6,969 nucleotides of DNA from Acidimicrobiia bacterium (GTDB lineage Bacteria > Actinomycetota > Acidimicrobiia > IMCC26256 > PALSA-555), in assembly GCA_022865365.1 (NCBI GenBank), contig JALHSW010000011.1:1-6969 (forward strand), read 5' to 3'. Below, one piece after another: positions 1-5,194 of the stretch. Each line of letters begins with the position of its first letter. Within the stretch, counting starts at the first letter, position 1. The translations under genes and the position numbers were made by a program. The notes beneath the pieces are model-generated. The model was not told the DNA's origin. It ran no database searches and saw nothing but the letters and a program-made list of their open reading frames with translations.

Positions 1-999
1 CGCGAGCTCGACGTCGTCGGGATGCAGGAGGGAGAAGACGCCCCCCTCGGGGTCGATGCCTTCGGCGTATCCGAGCAGGCGTGTGCCCGCGGCACTGGAC
101 GATCGCCATGCGCCGTCGGGTTCCAGCACCGTGATGATGTCGGAGGAATGGGCGACGAGGGCTCGGAATGCGGTTTCGGCGCGCCGGAGCTCGGCCTCGG
201 CGGCGCGCAGCTCGGTGATGTCGTCGACGAACACGTTGTAGCTGCGCACGACGTCGTCCTCGTCGTGCACGGGTGTGACCGCGATGCTCAACCAGGCGGC
301 GCTGCCGTCGCTCCGTCCCATCCGGGACTCCACGCGAAGGTCGCCGAGGGAGCCGAATGGGTCGTGGGAATCGGGAGAATCGGGGATCGCGAGCTCCGGG
401 CAGTCGGGGAAGAGCTCGGCGATCCGCAGCATGGTGAGCTCCTCGGCGCGTCGCTCGACGAGACGGCAGAAGCTCTGGTTCGCACGCACCAACCGGCCGT
501 CGCGCTCGAGCAGCGCACGTCCGAGCGGCGCGTGCTCGAACGCCGCTTCGAAGCGCTGCTCGAAGGCGTGGAGCCGGTGTTCGATCTCGGGTCGGTCGGT
601 GACGTCACGGGCCCCGAGGACGATGCCTCCGACGTCGGGATCGTCGAGCATGTTGGTGGCGATCATCTCGAGGCGTCGCCAGGATCCGTCGGAGTGCCCG
701 ATCCGCAGGTTGATCGGGACCTTGGTTCCCGGTCCGGTCGCGGTGGTGCCCCCGAGTGACTCGACCGCGAGCCCGACATCATCGGGATGTACGAGGTCGA
801 ACGCCAGAGCCCCGAGGAGCTCGTCGCGCCGGCGGCCCAGCACGGCCTCGGCGGCGGCGTTCGCGTAGAGGAGCCGTGCCTGTCCATCGATCACGATCAC
901 GATGTCGGCGCTGTGCTCGAGGACCGCCCCGAGGAACGCGCCGTCCCCCCCGGGGTCGGGGGCGGTAGCACGAGGGTCGGGTCGTCGCTGCTTCGCCAT
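1..999 (-). CDS. Multi-PAS-domain sensor protein, C-terminus outside the window
   Basis: The frame stays open for 333 codons from an ATG at 999 to the left edge, so the output domain is not visible. Translation gives two complete PAS domains and the start of a third: about residues 21-140 (SADIVIVID, YANAAAEAVLG, HPDDV, then GARDVTD), 145-265 (EHAPLGRALLERDG, RANQSFCRLV, then FVDDITE) and 276-333 (SSDIITVLEPDG, LLGYAEG, LHPDDVE). A short Glu/Arg-rich helix (264-276) links the second and third, as is usual between PAS repeats. No signal peptide or membrane segment is seen, so it is probably cytosolic. PAS domains sense small ligands, redox state or light and usually control a GGDEF/EAL, histidine kinase or phosphatase module; which one cannot be told here. 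The start is uncertain: ATG 1053 and GTG 1047 are in frame, none has a clear ribosome site, and 999 is preferred because a possible promoter -10 overlaps 1053. Confidence 0.88.
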   Translation of the reverse strand, partial: MAKQRRPDPRATAPDPGGDGAFLGAVLEHSADIVIVIDGQARLLYANAAAEAVLGRRRDELLGALAFDLVHPDDVGLAVESLGGTTATGPGTKVPINLRIGHSDGSWRRLEMIATNMLDDPDVGGIVLGARDVTDRPEIEHRLHAFEQRFEAAFEHAPLGRALLERDGRLVRANQSFCRLVERRAEELTMLRIAELFPDCPELAIPDSPDSHDPFGSLGDLRVESRMGRSDGSAAWLSIAVTPVHDEDDVVRSYNVFVDDITELRAAEAELRRAETAFRALVAHSSDIITVLEPDGAWRSSSAAGTRLLGYAEGIDPEGGVFSLLHPDDVELA

Positions 1000-1053
1000 G
1001 AGGTGTCGCCGCTTCGCCGTGAGCTTCGGTGCGGCCGGGGAGGCCACCCCCAT

Positions 1054-1083
1054 TGCTTCGGCCCGAACGGATTCAGGCCTGAG
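1054..1083 (-). promoter_or_regulatory. Weak WhiG/FliA-like promoter candidate for the PAS gene
   Basis: On the minus strand a CTCAGG element (1083-1078) is followed after 15 bases by GCCGAAGCA (1062-1054). This resembles the arrangement upstream of the surface-protein genes (CTCAAG, 14 bases, GCCGAAACA). The -10-like half fits the sigma-28 GCCGATAA pattern moderately; the -35-like half is poor and the spacing differs by one base. If real, transcription would start near 1045 and favour translation from ATG 999. Confidence 0.25.
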
Positions 1084-1121
1084 CGCCGATTCCGGCACTC
1101 TCAGGGTTCTCTCAGTCAGGG
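1073..1121. promoter_or_regulatory. TCAGG motif cluster in the divergent spacer, possible operator
   Basis: The 147-bp spacer between the divergent PAS and cysteine-protein genes holds a perfect 10-bp palindrome TCAGGCCTGA at 1073-1082. TCAGGG follows at 1101-1106 and 1116-1121, and CTCTCAG is directly repeated at 1098-1104 and 1109-1115, 11 bp apart, about one helical turn. Spaced half-sites of this kind are typical of a regulator binding region. No specific regulator can be named. Confidence 0.25.
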
Positions 1122-1146
1122 TCCTGCGGTCACGTCGAGCTCCCCG

Positions 1147-1500
1147 GTGGAGCAGAATACGCCGGTGCCGATGCGTATGAACTGCCGTCACTACGAGAGC
1201 CGCACCTACGGCTCGGGCGAGGTCGTACGCAAGTGTCGCCTCGACGCTGCTCCCGAGGCCCCGTGGCGGTGCCCCGACGACTGCCTGATGTTCGAGGTCC
1301 GAATGATGGACGCCGGGTGGCAGGTCGGCACCCTCGAGCAGCCCACGCAGGCGCCCGAGCCCGAGCCCGCAGGCCAGGACGTCGGCGCGCTGCTCGACGC
1401 GGCGGAGGACATCGTGAACACCGCGGCACCCGACATCCTCGCGGAGTTCCAGGCCAAGGAGTCCAGGGGCCGGTTCCGCCGCAAGAAGAAGCGGAAGTAG
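1147..1500 (+). CDS. Conserved-type small protein with a four-cysteine motif and basic tail
   Basis: A 117-residue soluble protein if read from GTG 1147 (MEQNTPVPMRMNCRHYESR...). The N-terminal third has four cysteines, C13, C30, C42 and C46, in the context NCRHY, RKCRL and WRCPDDC, with H15 nearby. This could bind zinc or an iron-sulfur cluster. A Pro/Glu-rich linker (about 65-78) follows, then a predicted helix (ALLDAAEDIVNTAAPDILAE, about 80-100) and a strongly basic tail (RGRFRRKKKRK), which may contact nucleic acid or simply end the protein. I recall similar small proteins in Acidimicrobiia genomes but know no assigned function. The frame is open upstream to 787, but that part is the reverse shadow of the PAS gene. 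GTG 1165, ATG 1171 and ATG 1177 are alternative starts. No good ribosome site precedes 1147, so translation may be leaderless. Confidence 0.78.
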   Translation: MEQNTPVPMRMNCRHYESRTYGSGEVVRKCRLDAAPEAPWRCPDDCLMFEVRMMDAGWQVGTLEQPTQAPEPEPAGQDVGALLDAAEDIVNTAAPDILAEFQAKESRGRFRRKKKRK

Positions 1501-1532
1501 AAGCAGCGCAAGGAGTCCGGGGGTGCCGTCGG

Positions 1533-1616
1533 TGCGAGCGGAGGGAATCGAACCCTCAAGCCCCGAAGGGCACCGGGACCTAAACCCGGCGCGTCTGCCG
1601 ATTCCGCCACGCTCGC
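1533..1616 (-). tRNA. tRNA-Leu (anticodon UAG)
   Basis: Read leftward, the 5' acceptor arm GCGAGCG (1616-1610) pairs perfectly with CGCTCGC (1540-1534), leaving A (1533) as discriminator. The D-arm region reads GGCGGAATCGGCAGACGC. The anticodon stem CCGGG/CCCGG encloses the seven-base loop TTTAGGT, giving anticodon UAG, which reads CUA. A long variable arm (TGCCCTTCGGGGCTTG) marks a class II tRNA, and the T arm has GGTTCGATTCC. At 84 bases the size is right for leucine. The 3' CCA is only partly encoded (CCG), so it must be completed by the CCA-adding enzyme. A TACCCT at 1630-1625 is a plausible -10 element, suggesting the gene has its own promoter just past the hairpin that ends the surface-protein gene. 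Confidence 0.96.
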
Positions 1617-1641
1617 GTCTGCTCAGGGTACCGGCACCGTA

Positions 1642-1663
1642 GGCCGGCACCGAGGTGCCGGCC
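1642..1663 (-). terminator. GC-rich hairpin, probable terminator of the surface-protein gene
   Basis: GGCCGGCACC (1642-1651) and GGTGCCGGCC (1654-1663) form a perfect 10-bp inverted repeat, realistically a 9-bp stem with a CGAG loop. It lies 20 bases beyond the TGA of the leftward surface-protein gene and before the tRNA. No T-run follows, as is common for actinobacterial hairpin terminators. A second CCGGCACC at 1631-1638 could pair with the same arm. Confidence 0.6.
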
Positions 1664-1683
1664 CCCGAGGCTGCCGGCCCGGC

Positions 1684-3876
1684 TCAGAACAGCGTCAACG
1701 TCACGTTGAACGTGCCGGTCGCGGCGTTCCCGGCGGGGTCGGTGATCGCGGGGTTCGGGGCGAACGGGACGGTGCCGCTACCCGAGCCCGCTCCGGCGTT
1801 GCCGCAGCCGACGGTGCAGCTCCCGACGGTCAACGTGATCGTCTTGTCGGCGTTCGAGAGCGCCATGGTGCCCGTGTAGCTGATCGAGCTCGCGGTCACC
1901 TTGCCGGTGGTGCCGGTGGTGATCGTTCCGTTGATGAGGCCGGTCATGGAGAACGTGTCGTTCCCGGCGATCTTGTTGAAGGTCAGCGTCCCGCTCGCGG
2001 CGACCGTCGACGGCTTCAGCGCCTCGGCGAAGGTGACGACCAGCGTGTCGCCCGCGACGACCCGGCCGAGCGTGCCGACATTGGTGCTCGTCACCGCGTT
2101 GACCTGGGGGGCCACGGTGTCGACGATGAAGGTGTTGGCCGTGCTCGTGCCGGTGTTCCCTGCACCGTCGGTCTGGGTGGCCTGGGCGGTGTAGGTGTTG
2201 CCGTTCGTGAGCGCCGATGCGAGCGGAACCGTGGCGGTCCACGTCGCCGCCGAGCGCGTCACGCTCGTGGAGTACGCGACGGTCCCGCCGGTGCCGGTGC
2301 CGTTGTAGATCTTCACCGCGACGGAAGTGGAGTCGCCAGTCGTGTTCCCGGCCGCGCCGGAGAGCGTCGGTCTCGTGGTGGTCGCCCAACCGTTGTTTGC
2401 CGGTGCGGTGAGTGTGACCGCGGGAAGTGTGTTCTTGATGTTGATGCTACGGATCGTCGAGGTCCGGGTCAGACCCGCGTTGTTGTACACGCGGGCGCTG
2501 ATCCGGTACACGCCATCGGTGAGGGTGGTGGTGTTCCAAGCGAGCGGGTAGGCGCCGGCCACGGTCGTGCTCGTGCCGATCGAGGTGGCCGGCGTGCACG
2601 TCGAACCCGCGCACTGGAGGTACTCGATGCCGTAGAGGCCCGAGAGCGTGTCGGTTCCGCTCCCGGTGAGGGTGACGGTGCCCTTGATGAACGCGCTCGC
2701 CGCGGGTGGCGAGCCGAGAGTTGCGACGGTCGGGGCGACCTTGTCGATCTTGATCTGGTTCACGCCTGCCTTGACGGCCTCGGTGTTGCCGACCGAGTCC
2801 ACTGAGAAGTACTTGATGGTGTACGAGCCGTCGACGGTGAGCGCGATGGACGTGCCGGTCGTGGAGCCGGTCGTGGGGGTCGTGCCGTTGGTGGTGGAGT
2901 ACGTAGTGATCGGCGTCGCCGGATCGACCGGGGTGAGGGTGACGGTCTGGTTCGTGCTGAACCACGTGTAGGGCGCGGTGGGGACGAGGCTCCCGGTGTT
3001 GTCGGTCGTGACGGGCGCAGCGCGATCGACCGTGTACGCGCGCGTCAGGGTGACGTTGTTGTTGCCGACGTCGGTGACTGTCGCGCTGAGCGTGTACCCG
3101 TCGTCGATGCTCGGGTAGTTGGTGAGCGGGAAGCCGTAGTTCCAGCTCGTCGTGCCGGTGGCCGTGAAGCGCACCTCCGCCGCGCTCGAGAACGAGGCGC
3201 CGTCCCAGTAGAGGTTGGTAGAGCTCCGCTTGAAGCTCACCCGGACCAGGGTCACGCCGGCCGCGTCGGCGGCCGTGCCGCAGACGTCGCCGACTCCGGC
3301 CGTGCCGCAGCCCGCGTCCCAGTTGTTCGGCCCGTAGCGTGTGCTCGCGACCGGGAAGGTGATCGCGATCGTCGGGAGGACGGCGTCGACCGTCACGCGC
3401 GTCTTCGCGCTCTCGATGCCGGTCCACCCGCCCTGCCTCGGCGTGACCGAGTAGTCGTACGTGCCGTCGGGGACCGAGGTCTCGGTGCAGCCCAGCGCGG
3501 CGATCGTGCCGCTGCAGCTCGCCCCGACCACGAGGGGCGAACCACCCGTCGTGAAGCGCTTCACGATGTAGCCGGCCACCGGGGTCCCCCCCGAGAGCGT
3601 CGTCTGGGGCCAGGTCAGGGTCACCGAGGAGCCCGACGGTGTCGCCGTGGGCGCGTTGCCCCCGTTGACCGTCTGCGCCTGGCCGGCACCGGCTCCGGCG
3701 CCGGCGCCGGTCGAGAGCCAGCTGGCGACCGCGACTCCGGCGAAGGTGAAGGCGACTGCGGCGATACCCGTGGCGATCGCGGCCCTCCGTTGACGAGTCG
3801 TGCGAGGCGCGCGACGGCACTCGGCTCGCGACGCGAGAGGCTTCGGGCTCTGTGAGGAGCGGGATGCTTCGTCCAA
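1684..3876 (-). CDS. Large exported surface protein with tandem Ig/FN3-like domains
   Basis: About 730 residues from TTG 3876. A cytosolic Arg-rich stretch (1-31) precedes a membrane segment (about 32-54, ending FAGVAVASWL), then a Gly/Ala linker ending GQAQT. The rest is Thr/Ser/Gly-rich beta-sandwich repeats: an FN3-like domain (about 75-165), an Ig-like domain (167-284), one resembling chitobiase C-terminal/Ig repeats (287-381; TYSTTNGTTPTTG, IKYFSVDSVGNTE), two more Ig-like domains (382-482, 484-586; TDGAGNTGTS) and a C-terminal Big-type domain (587-730; VVTFAEALKPSTV, ITDPAGNAATGTF). External cysteines occur as close pairs: 121/130, 190/199, 422/427 and 687/691. No LPXTG or C-terminal anchor is seen, so it is either held by the N-terminal segment or released. 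An adhesin or fibre component is plausible but inferred. The frame also opens at GTG 3954 (756 residues), but that start lies inside a hairpin, has a noncoding-like Arg/Pro run and lacks a ribosome site. TTG 3876 has GAGG nine bases upstream. Confidence 0.88.
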   Translation of the reverse strand: MDEASRSSQSPKPLASRAECRRAPRTTRQRRAAIATGIAAVAFTFAGVAVASWLSTGAGAGAGAGQAQTVNGGNAPTATPSGSSVTLTWPQTTLSGGTPVAGYIVKRFTTGGSPLVVGASCSGTIAALGCTETSVPDGTYDYSVTPRQGGWTGIESAKTRVTVDAVLPTIAITFPVASTRYGPNNWDAGCGTAGVGDVCGTAADAAGVTLVRVSFKRSSTNLYWDGASFSSAAEVRFTATGTTSWNYGFPLTNYPSIDDGYTLSATVTDVGNNNVTLTRAYTVDRAAPVTTDNTGSLVPTAPYTWFSTNQTVTLTPVDPATPITTYSTTNGTTPTTGSTTGTSIALTVDGSYTIKYFSVDSVGNTEAVKAGVNQIKIDKVAPTVATLGSPPAASAFIKGTVTLTGSGTDTLSGLYGIEYLQCAGSTCTPATSIGTSTTVAGAYPLAWNTTTLTDGVYRISARVYNNAGLTRTSTIRSINIKNTLPAVTLTAPANNGWATTTRPTLSGAAGNTTGDSTSVAVKIYNGTGTGGTVAYSTSVTRSAATWTATVPLASALTNGNTYTAQATQTDGAGNTGTSTANTFIVDTVAPQVNAVTSTNVGTLGRVVAGDTLVVTFAEALKPSTVAASGTLTFNKIAGNDTFSMTGLINGTITTGTTGKVTASSISYTGTMALSNADKTITLTVGSCTVGCGNAGAGSGSGTVPFAPNPAITDPAGNAATGTFNVTLTLF

Positions 3877-3926
3877 GGTGCAGGGCCTCGTCGCGGTCGG
3901 CTCGCGGGGGAGAGGGCGGGGTGGCG

Positions 3927-3959
3927 AGCGGGTGGGACGTCGCCGCCGCCCCACCCGCT
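3927..3959 (-). terminator. Intergenic hairpin, possible attenuator between the two surface genes
   Basis: AGCGGGTGGG (3927-3936) and CCCACCCGCT (3950-3959) form a perfect 10-bp stem with a 13-base loop. It starts 14 bases past the TAG of the upstream 157-residue gene. No T-run follows. The position suits a partial terminator or mRNA 3' stabiliser that yields more of the small protein than of the large one. It also buries the alternative GTG start at 3954. Confidence 0.5.
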
Positions 3960-3973
3960 GTGCTCGCCCCGAG

Positions 3974-4447
3974 CTAGACGGCGCTCGCGCCGGTCACCTT
4001 CAGCGGGATCGTGAAGGTTGCGCCCTGGCAGGAGTCGTTCGCGGCGTTGCTCATCACCACCGCTCCGGTCAGGGTCTGGTTCGCCGATGTCGCGCCGCCG
4101 AGAACGTCGAAGTTCTGGACGTATGACGCGGCGGTCAGCGTCACGCTGACCACGTTGCAGCCCGAGTGCCCGGCGTCGACGGTGATGGCACCGTTCGGCT
4201 CGATCAGGGCGATGTTCACCTTGTACGGGTTTGGGTTCGTCACCGTGTACTGCAGGTTGGCCGTACCCGTCGGGTAGAGGTCGGCGGTGGCGGTGACCGT
4301 GTTGATGGTCAGTGCCTGGGCGGACTTCGCCTGGGCCTGGCCGCTCCCGGTCCCGTTCGCCGTCCACGCTGCGAACGCAACGGCCGCGACGATCAGGGCC
4401 ACGAGGCTCACCGAGACGACGACCGCGATTCTGCGGCGGGTGCTCAT
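3974..4447 (-). CDS. Small exported beta-sandwich surface protein
   Basis: 157 residues from ATG 4447, chosen because AAAGGAG lies seven bases upstream; the in-frame TTG at 4468 lies before that ribosome site. RRR (4-6) is followed by a membrane segment (7-27) ending AFAAWTANGTGSGQAQA. This resembles the Ala/Trp-Gly-Ser junction of actinobacterial proteins related to the SipW-dependent signal group (TasA/camelysin type). That similarity is by eye only. The mature part (about 41-157) is rich in Thr, Val and Asn with alternating beta-strand patterns (TANLQYTVTNPNPYKVNI, CQGATFTIPLKVTG). It has just two cysteines, C97 and C140, a likely disulfide in an exported protein. No sorting signal is present. 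Its place ahead of the large Ig-like gene and its shared N-terminal motif suggest a structural subunit paired with a larger adhesin or tip, but that role is inferred. Confidence 0.88.
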   Translation of the reverse strand: MSTRRRIAVVVSVSLVALIVAAVAFAAWTANGTGSGQAQAKSAQALTINTVTATADLYPTGTANLQYTVTNPNPYKVNIALIEPNGAITVDAGHSGCNVVSVTLTAASYVQNFDVLGGATSANQTLTGAVVMSNAANDSCQGATFTIPLKVTGASAV

Positions 4448-4454
4448 TGCCGTG

Positions 4455-4461
4455 CTCCTTT
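4455..4461 (-). promoter_or_regulatory. Strong ribosome binding site that fixes the start at 4447
   Basis: Read leftward, AAAGGAG is followed by seven bases and ATG. It is the best Shine-Dalgarno match among the leftward genes here and suggests high expression of the small surface protein. Confidence 0.85.
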
Positions 4462-4498
4462 GGGTCAATTGATGCTGCTGATTCCCGAGTGGGCCCTA

Positions 4499-4516
4499 GT
4501 GTTTCGGCCGAGACAC
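4499..4516. promoter_or_regulatory. 18-bp near-perfect palindrome, possible operator
   Basis: GTGTTTCGGCCGAGACAC is symmetrical except for one T/G position (4503/4512). It overlaps the -10 half of the sigma-28-like promoter candidate and lies about 50-70 bases upstream of the small surface-protein start. A repressor bound here would block initiation; equally, the RNA hairpin could be incidental. Confidence 0.35.
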
Positions 4517-4527
4517 CCAGTCCTTGA
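4501..4527 (-). promoter_or_regulatory. WhiG/FliA (sigma-28) type promoter candidate for the surface genes
   Basis: Read leftward, TCAA (4527-4524) is followed after 15 bases by GCCGAAAC (4508-4501). The WhiG/FliA/SigD consensus is TAAA, about 15 bases, GCCGATAA, so the spacing and 9 of 12 positions agree. Transcription would start near 4493, giving a leader of about 45 bases before ATG 4447 with its strong ribosome site. This is a pattern match by eye. Confidence 0.5.
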
Positions 4528-4582
4528 GCCGTTTGGGCGAGAAAGCGGCCGCGAACGGCAAAGTCGGGTACTCCGTGGGCAA

Positions 4583-4657
4583 GTCCGGCCCGATCCCGTC
4601 CGGTCCGATCCCGTCCGGTTCGTAGGCGTCCGGTTCGCGGGGGCTCGATTCGTGGGG
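4583..4657. repeat. Five degenerate 15-bp tandem repeats
   Basis: Units begin at 4583, 4598, 4613, 4628 and 4643 with core GTCCGGTTCG. The first two differ by one base; the fifth (GCTCGATTCGTGGGG) is the most diverged. The array lies in the spacer between the divergent surface-protein and zinc-ribbon genes and reaches into the presumed -35 region of the latter. Without spacers it is not CRISPR. Confidence 0.8.
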
Positions 4658-4671
4658 GGTTCGGCTAACGT
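4644..4671 (+). promoter_or_regulatory. Possible promoter of the zinc-ribbon/thiolase pair
   Basis: TAACGT (4666-4671) fits the actinobacterial -10 pattern TAnnnT and would give a start near 4678, about 20 bases before the GTG at 4698. The -35-like CTCGAT (4644-4649) with a 16-base spacer is poor. It overlaps the last 15-bp repeat. Confidence 0.3.
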
Positions 4672-4697
4672 GCCGATCCGTCTTGGAGGAGTGTGAC

Positions 4698-5099
4698 GTG
4701 GCCCAGCAGATCCCGATGGTCGACTACTTGGTCCTCGACGGTGAGCCGCATCTCGCCGCGAACGAATGCAAGGAGTGCGGTGCGCTGTTCTTCGATCGCC
4801 GCAACGGCTGCGCCCACTGCGGCGGCGCCGAGTTCGGTCGTCGCGACCTCGCCACGACCGGGGTCGTGCGCTCGTTCGCGATCATCCACCAGGCTGCACC
4901 CGGCGTGCCCGTTCCCTACATCTCGTCGGTGGTCGATCTCGACGGTGGCGGGTCGGTGAAGGCGAACGTGTTGAACGTCGCGCCCGAGCCCGACAACCTC
5001 TCGCTGGGGATGAAGGTGCGCATGGCCACGCTCGTCGCCGGAACCGACGACGACGGAACCGAAGCGATCGCGTTCGGGTTCGAGCCCGTCGCGAGCTGA
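4698..5099 (+). CDS. Zn-ribbon/OB-fold (DUF35-type) acyl-CoA-associated protein
   Basis: 133 residues from GTG 4698, chosen because GGAGGAG (4685-4691) ends six bases upstream; the in-frame TTG at 4683 lies before that site. The N-terminus carries a rubredoxin-like zinc ribbon with C24-x2-C27 and C38-x2-C41 (ECKEC, CAHC). The rest (about 50-133) is the OB-fold half, with GVVRSFAIIHQ, PYISSVVDLDGG and GMKVRMATLV. Length and layout match the DUF35 family. Members partner with thiolase-like proteins; examples are ChsH2 with Ltp2 in actinobacterial steroid degradation, and the archaeal thiolase/HMG-CoA synthase complex, where the DUF35 protein holds CoA substrates. Here it directly precedes a thiolase on the same strand, 95 bases away, so a two-protein complex in acyl-CoA metabolism is likely. 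The substrate cannot be read from the sequence. Confidence 0.93.
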   Translation: MAQQIPMVDYLVLDGEPHLAANECKECGALFFDRRNGCAHCGGAEFGRRDLATTGVVRSFAIIHQAAPGVPVPYISSVVDLDGGGSVKANVLNVAPEPDNLSLGMKVRMATLVAGTDDDGTEAIAFGFEPVAS

Positions 5100-5111
5100 C
5101 CGCGGAACCGT

Positions 5112-5181
5112 CCTGAGAACGGAAGCCTGAGAACGGAAGCCTGAGAACGGAAGCCTGAGAACGGAAGCCTGAGAACGGAAG
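5112..5181. repeat. Five perfect 14-bp tandem repeats between two co-directional genes
   Basis: CCTGAGAACGGAAG is repeated five times without a mismatch from 5112 to 5181, filling most of the 95-base gap between the zinc-ribbon stop and the thiolase ATG. The last copy abuts the thiolase ribosome site (GAGGGAG from 5181). Each unit holds a purine-rich GGAAG. Perfect identity points to recent expansion and possible copy-number variation between strains. Confidence 0.97.
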
Positions 5182-5187
5182 AGGGAG
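5181..5187 (+). promoter_or_regulatory. Ribosome binding site of the thiolase gene
   Basis: GAGGGAG ends seven bases before ATG 5195. Its first base is the last base of the fifth 14-bp repeat, so the array ends exactly at the ribosome site. Confidence 0.75.
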
Positions 5188-5194
5188 CGATCTG

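Noticed and set aside
22..759. Long rightward open frame of 245 residues
   Set aside because: It is the reverse shadow of the PAS gene, whose minus frame gives clear PAS motifs; this frame shows no recognisable domain.
787..1146. N-terminal extension of the cysteine-motif protein
   Set aside because: The extension overlaps the PAS gene on the other strand and reads like its shadow; family-like sequence begins only around 1147.
1206..1610. Leftward open frame of 134 residues
   Set aside because: It starts inside the tRNA-Leu gene (the peptide GLRVRFPP is the usual read-through of a tRNA) and runs antisense to the cysteine-motif gene.
2447..3820. Leftward open frame of 457 residues rich in Arg and His
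   Set aside because: It is a frame shadow of the large surface protein, with low-complexity RHRR composition and no membrane or domain pattern.
4528..4559. Riboswitch or structured leader around GCCGTT...AACGGC
   Set aside because: Only a 6-bp stem with a 20-base loop is evident and no known riboswitch core could be recognised.
4166..4696. Rightward frame with repeated FVGVRFAGARF-like pentads, resembling a pentapeptide repeat protein
   Set aside because: The pentads come from the 15-bp intergenic array; the rest is antisense to the small surface protein.
5112..5181. CRISPR-like array
   Set aside because: The units are 14 bp and directly adjacent, with no spacers and no cas genes nearby.
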